NCBI GenBank assembly: GCA_963800395.1
Contig: CAWDBD010000018.1
Coordinates: 15,726 to 79,725, forward strand
Reading direction: 5' to 3'
Length of the DNA: 64,000 bases
Origin: DASSBG01 sp963800395
Lineage (GTDB): Bacteria; Pseudomonadota; Gammaproteobacteria; Xanthomonadales; Rhodanobacteraceae
In this document: positions 35,312 to 42,947 of the stretch, piece after piece
How positions within the stretch are numbered: the stretch's first letter is position 1
How the letters are laid out: every line of letters starts with the position of its first letter
Made by a program: the position numbers and the translations under genes
Notes under the pieces: model-generated
Told to the model about the DNA's origin: nothing
Database searches by the model: none
The model's input: the letters and a program-made list of their open reading frames with translations, nothing else

Positions 35312-35752
35312 ATGAAGATGCTATTTAACAGGTATGCCCTTATAGGCCTGGTATGTGCAGGCCTGGCGATGGGTGCTGGCGCGGCAAGCGCAGGCAAGAC
35401 CACGACCCAGTTTGCGGTGACCTTGACGGTCGCCAGCAGGTGTTCGGTCACCACCTCGGCAGGCGTTGCCGCCGGGCAACACGCTTCCGCTACACGCGAT
35501 CTGCGTTCGACACGCTACCCAGTTGCCGTCGATACCAGCTGCAGGCATGGCGGCCAGGTTGACGTCAAGGTCGAAGATCCGCACAAGCCGGGTCCGGCAG
35601 CGGTGAGCGTTGCGCGCTCTGATGGCACATCGGGGCAAGCCCGGTTCAGCCTGTCATCGGAAGAATCGAACAGCGCGAGCCAGCATTCTGTTCGGCAGGC
35701 GGTTGCGGAGTCCTCGCAGTCTGCTCCAATGGTTGTCACGGTGATGTTCTGA
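35312..35752 (+). CDS. Small secreted protein
   Basis: 146 residues. The ATG at 35312 follows gggagg and begins a signal peptide (LIGLVCAGLAMGAGAASA, then GKTTTQF). The mature part starts with a beta-strand-like TTTQFAVTLTVASRCSVTTS and has two further features, a single later Cys in DTSCRHGG and the C-terminal APMVVTVMF strand. This layout recalls spore-coat-U or fimbrial-subunit-like proteins, where a Cys pair and a terminal strand are typical, but the match is weak. No chaperone or usher genes are near. Confidence 0.55.
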   Translation: MKMLFNRYALIGLVCAGLAMGAGAASAGKTTTQFAVTLTVASRCSVTTSAGVAAGQHASATRDLRSTRYPVAVDTSCRHGGQVDVKVEDPHKPGPAAVSVARSDGTSGQARFSLSSEESNSASQHSVRQAVAESSQSAPMVVTVMF

Positions 35753-35794
35753 TCTGTCAGTGATGCGGGCTGCCAAACTGTCGGGCCGGGCTAG

Positions 35795-36316
35795 CTACTT
35801 GTCCAGCCGCAGCCGGCCCAGGTAATCACGCTTGCCCAAAGGTACGCCTTTGCTGCGCAAAATGTCGTAGGCGGTGGTGGCGTGGAAATGGAAATTGGGC
35901 AATGAGAACGAGAGTACGAAATCCTCGGCCGTGAACGGCAGGCGCAACTCGCCCATCTCGAACATCACAGGGGCACCATGGCGCTCGTTCACCTCATCGG
36001 CATTCAGCTTGCGCAGTTCGTCGGTGGCGCTGGAGATCACCTCGAGCAGATCGGCATAGCTGCAGTCCGGATTCTTCATCGGTGGTCGGAATACGCCATG
36101 GCGAATGGCTTCCATCGTGGCGCGCGCATGATGCGCGACGGAATGGACCTGGTAGCTGAAGGGCAGCATGTCCGGATGCACGCGCGCGGTCACGATCTCC
36201 TGCGGATCAATGTCATTGTCCCGACAATAGTCCTGGCCGCGCTGCAGGAATCCGTGCACGGCGCCCAGTGTCTGCAGATAGGCCAGCACACTGCATTGAT
36301 AAAGTGAAATGCTCAT
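35795..36316 (-). CDS. DUF1993 family protein
   Basis: 173 residues with the DUF1993 pattern: a YLQTLGAVHGFL start, HPDMLPFSYQVHSVAHHARAT in the first third, and LPNFHFHATTAYDILRSKGVPLGK at the end. The fold is a four-helix bundle related to DinB-like metal-binding proteins, and the three histidine clusters may hold a metal. Cytosolic, function unknown. It converges with the small secreted protein gene. Confidence 0.87.
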   Translation of the reverse strand: MSISLYQCSVLAYLQTLGAVHGFLQRGQDYCRDNDIDPQEIVTARVHPDMLPFSYQVHSVAHHARATMEAIRHGVFRPPMKNPDCSYADLLEVISSATDELRKLNADEVNERHGAPVMFEMGELRLPFTAEDFVLSFSLPNFHFHATTAYDILRSKGVPLGKRDYLGRLRLDK

Positions 36317-36524
36317 GACGCTGCCAGCCTATCATGAGCTCTGGCGAGACCATTTGTGGCGGGATTCCTGCAAACAGACATGGCCGTGGCTTTGTGGGGG
36401 GCAGGTCGAATGCGTGCATTCGTCGGCTGCGAATATCAGGCAGCGGATGCTCGAGTTTTTCCTTTGTTCATGAGCCGATCTGCGCTAGTCTCGGGGGTCT
36501 GTGTGCTGGGGGTGGCATTCGCTG

Positions 36525-37781
36525 GTGGCGACGAGTACGACAACTCATGAGTTCAGGATTAACGTGGAAGGCCTTCGCCTGGGCATGTATGTGTCGCGCC
36601 TGGATCGTCCCTGGATCAGCACACCATTTCTGCTCGAAGGCCTGCTTCTGGACGACCCGGATGATCTGGCCACACTGCGCAGCTTGTGTACGCAGGTTTA
36701 TGTGGATCCAATCCGCGGCATAGCTCCGGACCTGCGCCATATCGTTCCGGATGACGTGTCAGCTCGCCGCAAGGAACCGCCTGGGAACGAGTTCGCCAGG
36801 CTGCGCTCGACCACCTGGACCACCCGGCATGACATGCAAGCGGAGCTTCCGCATGCGCACAAGGCGCACACGGAACTGAAGCAGGGCATCAACGAGGTCA
36901 TGCAGGACCTGGCGATGGGCAAGGTGCTCAAGCTGGAGGTGCTTGAGCGGAGCGTTGATGCCATGATCGAATCGATCACGCGCAACCCGGATGCCTTTGG
37001 CTGGCTGCGTGAAATACGGCGGACCGACAATTACGCCTACCACCATGCACTGTCGTGCTCGGTCTGGGCTGCCAGCTTCGGTCGGCACCTGGGTCTCAAC
37101 CGTGACGAGCTGTCCGAACTCACCCTGGCAGGCCTGCTGTTTGACGTGGGCAAGACGCGGATCGACCCGGGCATACTGTCCAAGCGCGATGCCTACGACG
37201 ACGATGAACGCCAGATCATGCGCAGCCATGTGCAGCACAGTGTCGACATACTCCGCCAGGCCGAAGGCAGCATCTCGTCGCGGGTGCTCGAGGCGGTTGT
37301 CACGCATCACGAGCGGCATGATGGCAGCGGCTATCCGCAAGGACTGGTCAACGGCGCTATCCCCGTGTACGGGCGTATCCTGGGGCTTGTCGACAGCTAT
37401 GAAGCGATGACCAACATCCGGCCGCACCAGCCCGGACGCTCGCCGCACCAGGCCGTCATGGATCTGTACGCATCGCGCGAGACGCTTTTTCAGGGCGAAC
37501 TGGTGGAACAATTCATCCAGGCCAGCGGCATCTATCCCACCGGCTCGCTGGTCGAGCTGAGCGATGGCCGAGTGGGCGTGATCACAACCGTGCACAGCCT
37601 CAAGCGCCTGCGGCCGACTGTCATGGTCCTGCTTGATGCCGACAAGAATCCGCTGAGGGAATTCGAAACGGTGGAACTGTGGCGGGAGCAGAAGATCGAT
37701 GGGCACTACACGCTTGGCGTCAAGGCCGGCTTGCCGCATGGTGCCTATGGTATTGATGCAGCCAGCCTGTTTCTCGACTGA
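36525..37781 (+). CDS. HD-GYP domain protein with N-terminal DUF3391, degenerate HD
   Basis: About 418 residues. The N-terminal DUF3391 region (INVEGLRLGMYVSRLDRPW) is followed by a linker and an HD-GYP domain. The GYP part is intact (THHERHDGSGYPQGL), but the metal-binding HD pair reads LLFDVGK, with Phe where the family has His, so phosphodiesterase activity against c-di-GMP is doubtful and it may be a c-di-GMP sensor. GTG at 36525 after gggggtgg was chosen over the open-frame start at 36501. Eight bases after its stop a GGDEF-EAL gene begins, so the two form one operon. Confidence 0.85.
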   Translation: MATSTTTHEFRINVEGLRLGMYVSRLDRPWISTPFLLEGLLLDDPDDLATLRSLCTQVYVDPIRGIAPDLRHIVPDDVSARRKEPPGNEFARLRSTTWTTRHDMQAELPHAHKAHTELKQGINEVMQDLAMGKVLKLEVLERSVDAMIESITRNPDAFGWLREIRRTDNYAYHHALSCSVWAASFGRHLGLNRDELSELTLAGLLFDVGKTRIDPGILSKRDAYDDDERQIMRSHVQHSVDILRQAEGSISSRVLEAVVTHHERHDGSGYPQGLVNGAIPVYGRILGLVDSYEAMTNIRPHQPGRSPHQAVMDLYASRETLFQGELVEQFIQASGIYPTGSLVELSDGRVGVITTVHSLKRLRPTVMVLLDADKNPLREFETVELWREQKIDGHYTLGVKAGLPHGAYGIDAASLFLD

Positions 37782-37789
37782 GCCGGTGC

Positions 37790-39082
37790 ATGATCGAGAA
37801 TAGAGACTCCACCACCAGCTTGCTTGATCGGGCAGGTTTTCTCGCGCAATTGGGTAGCCAGGTCACCCACTGCAACGAGCACGACCAGACTCTGGCCCTG
37901 GTGGTTGTCGACATCAATGGCTTTACCCAGATCAATGTGGGGCATGGCTACGAGATCGGTGATGCGGTGCTGCGGCATGTGGCAAGGCAGCTGGCCAGCG
38001 TCGCGCGCGGTCAGGACCTGACAGCGCGTATTGGGGACAACCGCTTTGCCCTGCTTCTGAACGGCATCCTCAATCACGGTCACGTGGCGCTGGCCGTACA
38101 GAAACTTCAGCGCTTGCTGGGCATGCCATTCACGCACGATGAGATCCGCATCGTGATTGGTGTGAGCGCTGGGGCGGCAATATGCCCGGAGCATGCCAGG
38201 CAGGGCGAGCGCTTGCTGCGCAAGGCCGAGACAGCCCTGGTCGCGGCGCGCCGCCAGAAGGAGGGTTACTGCATGGCGGCAGCGGTGGTGGGCAAATTTG
38301 ATCTGTCGCACCAGTGGCAGCTGGAGATGGCACTGGATGATGCCATCGAGCGGGACGAACTGCAGCTTTGCTTCCAGCCCACGGTGCGGCTGGCCGACCG
38401 CAGTGTCGTTGGTGCCGAGGCCCTGATCCGCTGGCATAGCCGCGACCATGGTATCGTTCTGCCCGACGTGTTCATCCCCCTGGCCGAACGTAACGGGCAG
38501 ATTCGCAAAATCACGATCTGGGCGCTCAATGCCGCGTTGCGACAAGCCCGCGACTGGGGCGATGGCGAGGGCTCGTATGCCGTGGCGGTCAACGTGCCCA
38601 GTCAGATGGCGGCGCGGCGCGACCTGCCCGATCTGGTCGAGACGGCCTTGAGCCTGTGGGGTAGCGAGCGCATTCGGCTGATTCTGGAAATCACCGAGCG
38701 CTCGCTGATGGATCGCAGTCATACCCGTGACATTCTCGAGCAGACCCGTCGCCTGGGAGTGGACATTTCGATTGATGATTTCGGTACCGGCTACTCGTGC
38801 CTGGCCTATTTCAAGAACATTCCCGCCGACGAACTCAAGATAGACCAGTCCTTCGTGCAGGACATGATCCATGACTCTGCCAGTGAAGAAATAACCAACG
38901 TGATTATTGATCTTGCGCACCGGTTCAACTTGCGCGTGGTGGCCGAGGGCATCGAGAATCAGCAGACCCTGGACCGGCTCAATGCGCGCCAGTGCGACCT
39001 GGGGCAGGGCTTTCTTTTTGGCAAGGCCATGACGCCCGAGGCGTTTTGCACCTGGCTTCGGAATCACTCGCCGGCATCGTGA
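37790..39082 (+). CDS. c-di-GMP phosphodiesterase (EAL) with degenerate GGDEF
   Basis: 430 residues. Residues about 8-160 are a GGDEF fold whose signature is lost (RIGDNRFALLL instead of GGDEF), so it cannot make c-di-GMP and may only regulate. The EAL domain (about 180-425) keeps the catalytic set: GAEALIRW, VAVNVPSQM, LEITERSL, DDFGTGYS, ELKIDQSFV and VVAEGIEN. It should therefore hydrolyse c-di-GMP. It follows the HD-GYP gene by eight bases, making a two-gene c-di-GMP module. No membrane segments, so cytosolic. Confidence 0.9.
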   Translation: MIENRDSTTSLLDRAGFLAQLGSQVTHCNEHDQTLALVVVDINGFTQINVGHGYEIGDAVLRHVARQLASVARGQDLTARIGDNRFALLLNGILNHGHVALAVQKLQRLLGMPFTHDEIRIVIGVSAGAAICPEHARQGERLLRKAETALVAARRQKEGYCMAAAVVGKFDLSHQWQLEMALDDAIERDELQLCFQPTVRLADRSVVGAEALIRWHSRDHGIVLPDVFIPLAERNGQIRKITIWALNAALRQARDWGDGEGSYAVAVNVPSQMAARRDLPDLVETALSLWGSERIRLILEITERSLMDRSHTRDILEQTRRLGVDISIDDFGTGYSCLAYFKNIPADELKIDQSFVQDMIHDSASEEITNVIIDLAHRFNLRVVAEGIENQQTLDRLNARQCDLGQGFLFGKAMTPEAFCTWLRNHSPAS

Positions 39083-39162
39083 AGCATGCCTGCTGAGTCG
39101 CCTGCCGGAGATTTCCGGACTTTCACTTGCCCGCAAAGGGCGCGGAAACAGGAGGTTCCCGC

Positions 39163-39321
39163 ATGGGTTGTTTGCCGGTGATGCTGCTTTTCGTGCTCGG
39201 CTTCGGCCTGGGCTATCTGCTTGACGGCCGTGGCGGGGCAATCTGGGGTGCGGGGATCGGGCTGCTACTGGGTGCCCTGCTGGGAGTGCTGCTGACGCGC
39301 CTGTTGCGTGGTCGCCGCTGA
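39163..39321 (+). CDS. Small glycine-rich membrane protein
   Basis: 52 residues, mostly two hydrophobic Gly/Leu-rich segments (LPVMLLFVLGFGLGYLLDG and IGLLLGALLGVLLTRLL) with a basic RGRR end. The ATG at 39163 has an ideal aggagg ribosome binding site, which is the main support for a real gene. The glycine-zipper-like helices suggest a small inner-membrane protein; function unknown. Confidence 0.6.
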   Translation: MGCLPVMLLFVLGFGLGYLLDGRGGAIWGAGIGLLLGALLGVLLTRLLRGRR

Positions 39322-39552
39322 CTGCGCCGTGCGCCATGTTTGCAGCGGCCTGGTGGCGCAACCCACCGGCGATGAGTGCTGGCCAATACAAGCCATCCTT
39401 GCCCTTGTCAGCGGCAGGCTTTTCAGCGTGCGTTACACTGGCGCACCGCCCGTACAGGCCGGTGCGCGCTGCCCTGTCACTGGACAGATGGCCGATGTCG
39501 GTACCTGACCGATGGGTGGGCCTGCATGTCCCGATGCCCGAGGAGTTGCTAC

Positions 39553-40668
39553 ATGAAAAGTCGTGCTGCCGTCGCGTTTGAACCCGGCAAACCATTGCAG
39601 ATCGTCGAGATCGATGTCGCACCGCCAAAAGCGGGCGAAGTGCTGGTGAAGATTCATGCCACCGGCGTATGCCATACCGATGCATTCACGCTGTCAGGTG
39701 ATGATCCGGAGGGCGTTTTCCCTGCGGTGCTTGGCCACGAGGGCGGCGGTGAAGTGATCGAGGTGGGCGAGGGCGTGACCAGCGTGAAGCCCGGCGACCA
39801 CGTCATTCCGCTGTACACGGCTGAATGCGGCAAGTGCAAGTTCTGCACCTCCGGCAAGACCAATCTCTGTCAGGCGGTGCGCGCCACCCAGGGCAAGGGT
39901 CTGATGCCCGACGGCACGACGCGTTTTTCCTACCAGGGCAAGCCGATCTACCACTACATGGGTACCAGCACCTTTTCCGAGTACACCGTGGTGCCGGAGA
40001 TATCCCTGGCCAGGGTCGACCCGCAAGCGCCGCTGGAAAAAGTCTGTCTGCTCGGTTGCGGCGTGACCACCGGCATCGGTGCGGTGCACAACACGGCCAA
40101 GGTGCAGAAGGGCGACACGGTCGCCGTGTTCGGTCTGGGTGGTATTGGTCTGGCCGTGATCCAGGGCGCCGTGCAGGCCGGCGCAGGGCGCATCATCGCC
40201 ATCGACACCAACCCGGGCAAGTTCGGGCTGGCGCGTGAGCTGGGTGCTACCGATTGTGTCAATCCGGACGACCACGACAAGCTCATTCAGGAAGTCATCG
40301 TCGACATGACCGACGGCGGCGTGGATTTTTCCTTCGAGTGCATCGGCAACGTCAAGGTCATGCGCGCGGCGCTTGAATGCTGTCACAAGGGCTGGGGCGA
40401 AAGCGTCATCATCGGTGTCGCCGGTGCCGGCCAGGAAATCAGCACGCGGCCGTTCCAGCTGGTGACCGGTCGCGTATGGCGGGGTTCGGCGTTCGGAGGC
40501 GTCAAGGGACGCAGCCAGTTGCCCGGCATGGTCGACCAGGCCATGCGCGGAGAGATCAGGCTCGATCCGTTCATCACCCACACGCTGCCGCTGGAAAAGA
40601 TCAACGAAGCCTTCGACCTGATGCATGCCGGAAAATCCATTCGCACCGTGGTGCATTTCCAGCCGTGA
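39553..40668 (+). CDS. frmA: S-(hydroxymethyl)glutathione dehydrogenase (class III alcohol dehydrogenase)
   Basis: 371 residues, nearly full identity of pattern with the class III family: catalytic zinc ligands in ATGVCHTDAF and GHEGGGEV, structural zinc in ECGKCKFCTSGKTNLC, Rossmann motif VFGLGGIGLAVI, and GGVKGRSQLPGMV. It oxidises S-hydroxymethylglutathione, formed from formaldehyde and glutathione, to S-formylglutathione with NAD, and can reduce nitrosoglutathione. The ATG at 39553 follows aggag; the open frame upstream to 39376 adds no family sequence. The partner hydrolase lies 78 bases downstream. Confidence 0.96.
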   Translation: MKSRAAVAFEPGKPLQIVEIDVAPPKAGEVLVKIHATGVCHTDAFTLSGDDPEGVFPAVLGHEGGGEVIEVGEGVTSVKPGDHVIPLYTAECGKCKFCTSGKTNLCQAVRATQGKGLMPDGTTRFSYQGKPIYHYMGTSTFSEYTVVPEISLARVDPQAPLEKVCLLGCGVTTGIGAVHNTAKVQKGDTVAVFGLGGIGLAVIQGAVQAGAGRIIAIDTNPGKFGLARELGATDCVNPDDHDKLIQEVIVDMTDGGVDFSFECIGNVKVMRAALECCHKGWGESVIIGVAGAGQEISTRPFQLVTGRVWRGSAFGGVKGRSQLPGMVDQAMRGEIRLDPFITHTLPLEKINEAFDLMHAGKSIRTVVHFQP

Positions 40669-40746
40669 TGCGGGATCTGGAGATCGATCACCGCAGACAT
40701 GCCCTGGCACCAGCAGTAGCGCAAGCTCACCTACGGAGAGACATCC

Positions 40747-41586
40747 ATGCCAAAGACTGAACGCCTGGAGCACCGTGCCTGTTTCGGCGGTTGGCAGGAT
40801 GTGTATCGGCATCACGCCTATTCGCTCGGTTGCGACATGAACGTGGGCGTGTATTACCCGCCGCAGGCCGAAAGCGGGCCCTGCCCGGTGCTGTACTGGT
40901 TGTCCGGCTTGACCTGCAACGAGCAGAACTTCATCACCAAGGCCGGAGCCCAGCGCTATGCAGCCGAGCACGGCATTGTGCTGGTAGCGCCGGATACCAG
41001 TCCGCGCGGCGACGGCATTGCAGATGACAATGCATATGATCTGGGGCAGGGTGCGGGGTTCTATCTCAATGCCACGCAATGGCCCTGGTCCAGGCACTAT
41101 CGCATGTACGACTACATCGTCGAGGAACTGCCGGAATGGGTTGAGGCCGATGCGGCCGCCAGCGACGTGCGTGCCATCAGCGGGCACTCGATGGGCGGTC
41201 ATGGCGCACTGGTGATCGCCCTGAGAAACCCGGGCCGCTATCGCAGCGTGTCGGCCTTTTCGCCGATTGTTGCACCCAGTCGGGTGCCGTGGGGCGAGAG
41301 GGCGTTCAGCACCTATCTGGGCGAGGACCGTGAGCAGTGGAAAGCCTGGGACGCGTGCGAGCTTGTTGCCACGGCCAGCGAAAAGCTGCTGCTGCGGGTG
41401 GAACAGGGCGGCGGCGACGAGTTCCTGGTGCATGAATTGAAACCCCAACTGTTGCACGAAGCCTGCGAAAAAGCAGGCCATCCGCTGCAACTGAACCTGC
41501 GCCCCGGCTACGACCACAGCTACTACTTCATCGCGACCTACATCGGTGAACACATCGCCCACCACGCCGCCGCCCTCAAGGCATAG
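40747..41586 (+). CDS. frmB: S-formylglutathione hydrolase
   Basis: 279 residues of the esterase-D family: VLYWLSGLTCNEQNFITKAG, the nucleophile elbow GHSMGGHGAL (Ser near 149), and the C-terminal histidine in GYDHSYYFIATYI. It splits S-formylglutathione to formate and glutathione, completing formaldehyde detoxification begun by the upstream dehydrogenase. The ATG at 40747 follows ggagaga. No FrmR-type repressor gene is next to the pair, so its regulation is not apparent. Also called fghA. Confidence 0.95.
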   Translation: MPKTERLEHRACFGGWQDVYRHHAYSLGCDMNVGVYYPPQAESGPCPVLYWLSGLTCNEQNFITKAGAQRYAAEHGIVLVAPDTSPRGDGIADDNAYDLGQGAGFYLNATQWPWSRHYRMYDYIVEELPEWVEADAAASDVRAISGHSMGGHGALVIALRNPGRYRSVSAFSPIVAPSRVPWGERAFSTYLGEDREQWKAWDACELVATASEKLLLRVEQGGGDEFLVHELKPQLLHEACEKAGHPLQLNLRPGYDHSYYFIATYIGEHIAHHAAALKA

Positions 41587-41611
41587 CAACCTCAAATCTC
41601 CTATCAAATAG

Positions 41612-41850
41612 CCCCCTGAGTCAGGGGGCGATTCCTGGCGAAGCCAGGAATGGGGGTGTGGAAGCGCATGTTGGGGCCCGAAGTTTCGCGCAGCGGAACT
41701 TTGGGGGAAGCTCATGCGCAGCATGACTTCCAACCCCCTGAGTCAGGGGGCGATTCCTGGCGAAGCCAGGAATGGGGGTGTGGAAGCGCATGTTGGGGCC
41801 CGAAGTTTCGCGCAGCGGAACTTTGGGGGAGCTCATGCGCAGCATGACTC
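41612..41850. repeat. Two tandem copies of a 122-bp intergenic repeat
   Basis: Copy one is 41612-41733 and copy two 41734 to about 41850, nearly identical over their length (one base lost in ggggga/gggggaa). Each begins with two hairpins, CCCCCTGA-gtc-AGGGGG and ATTCCTGGC-gaa-GCCAGGAAT, and ends near a gctcatgcgcagcatgac segment. A third, diverged partial copy starts at about 42075. No coding potential beyond chance. Confidence 0.85.
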
Positions 41851-41914
41851 CGGCCAGTCATGGGCGAATGGCGCCGACGGGGAAATTGGGGGTATGCGAG
41901 GCATGCCGCAAAGA

Positions 41915-42042
41915 CCGTCATTCTGCGCGCAGCCGCAGGCGGAGTCGCAGAGTCCACTTCCCTGCCACTTCCTGCGTAGGTACTGTCCGAAGCATGGATT
42001 CTGCGACTTCATTCGCTGCGCTCATTACGCGCAGAATGACGG
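41915..42042. repeat. 128-bp palindromic intergenic element
   Basis: CCGTCATTCTGCGCG (41915-41929) is the exact reverse complement of 42028-42042, and a second nested pair lies inside (AGTCGCAGAgTCCA against TGGATTCTGCGACT, 13 of 14). The unit can form one long imperfect hairpin. No transposase is present, so it is a MITE or NEMIS-like repeat. It lies between the tandem 122-bp copies and the HU-like gene. Confidence 0.75.
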
Positions 42043-42074
42043 CGTCTTACGAGTATGGCTGAAGAAAGGGCACC

Positions 42075-42130
42075 CCCCTGAGTCAAGGGCGATCCGCGGC
42101 GTAGCCGCGGATGGGGGATGGAAGCGCAGG
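42075..42130. repeat. Diverged partial third copy of the 122-bp repeat
   Basis: CCCCTGAGTCAAGGGCGAT followed by the hairpin ATCCGCGGC-gta-GCCGCGGAT and gggggatggaagcgca keeps the order of the two upstream copies but with changed stem sequence. The stem bases have changed together on both arms, which means the structure has been conserved. Confidence 0.7.
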
Positions 42131-42298
42131 CCGATCATCCCACCGCGCGGCGAAGCCGAGCTGAACCCGCGCTGCCAGACAGCGGGAAAAACAGGCGTTT
42201 TGTGCAGAAAACACTTGGCCTTTGTCACGCTTTGCCCTACATTTCCAGCGCCGACGTTGATTGTCGGTCATCTTAATTCCTACACGAGTGGAAAATTC

Positions 42299-42691
42299 AT
42301 GGTCAAGACCAAGAAGGCAAGCGGCAAGAAGACTGTCGCCAAGAAAGCTGCCAAGCCGGCAGCTGTCAAGAAAATCAAGGCAATCAAGGAACCCATGACC
42401 AAGTCCGGTCTGGTGGCACACCTTGCCGAAACCGCTGACGTCACCTCCAAGGACGTGCGCGCGGTACTGGGTGCTCTGGAAGACACCATTGCCGGTTCCA
42501 TCAGCAAGCGTGGCGCACAGCAGTTCACTCTGCCGGGCATGCTCAAGATCACCTCGGTGAAAGTGCCGGCCAAGAAGCGCCGCAAGGGTATCAACCCGTT
42601 CACCAAGGAAGAGCAGTGGTTTGCCGCCAAGCCGGCCACGACCAAGGTCAAGGTGCGCCCGCTGAAGAAGCTCAAGGACGCCGCTGCCTGA
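42299..42691 (+). CDS. HU-family DNA-binding protein with lysine-rich tail
   Basis: 130 residues. The first 30 are a Lys/Ala-rich tail resembling histone H1-like proteins; the rest is an HU/IHF-type fold (MTKSGLVAHLAETADVTSKD, VRAVLGALEDTI, and the DNA-binding arm KRRKGINPFTKEE). Relatives are abundant nucleoid proteins in Xanthomonadales. It would bind DNA without much sequence preference and shape the nucleoid. The frame is open through the upstream repeats, but the ATG at 42299 with gagtggaa before it gives the expected protein. A Rho-independent terminator follows the stop. Confidence 0.88.
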   Translation: MVKTKKASGKKTVAKKAAKPAAVKKIKAIKEPMTKSGLVAHLAETADVTSKDVRAVLGALEDTIAGSISKRGAQQFTLPGMLKITSVKVPAKKRRKGINPFTKEEQWFAAKPATTKVKVRPLKKLKDAAA

Positions 42692-42717
42692 TTTCCAGGG
42701 CAAAAGCCGATATTCAG

Positions 42718-42749
42718 GCCCGGCATCCGCGAGGACGTCGGGCTTTTTT
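42718..42749 (+). terminator. Rho-independent terminator after the HU-like gene
   Basis: GCCCGGC (42718-42724) pairs with GTCGGGC (42737-42743), six of seven, followed at once by six T residues (42744-42749). It sits 26 bases after the stop codon. Confidence 0.85.
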
Positions 42750-42947
42750 GTGCCGTGAAGTCGTCATTGCAGATACATGAGGCGTTATCACGTCGCACAC
42801 TGCAGGACGTCGCACAGGCGGGCCGCAGCCCGCAGTCATTGTCGCAAGACACGTTCGGACGGAAGCTGCCCTGGCCGGTCTCAGCACCTGCGACAGAAAA
42901 ATGTTCAGGTGTCGGGTGTAGACTGAACTGTCACTGATATCGTGCCC

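Noticed and set aside
41612..42130. CRISPR array
   Set aside because: Only two adjacent long copies and one diverged partial copy, without spacers of regular length and without cas genes.
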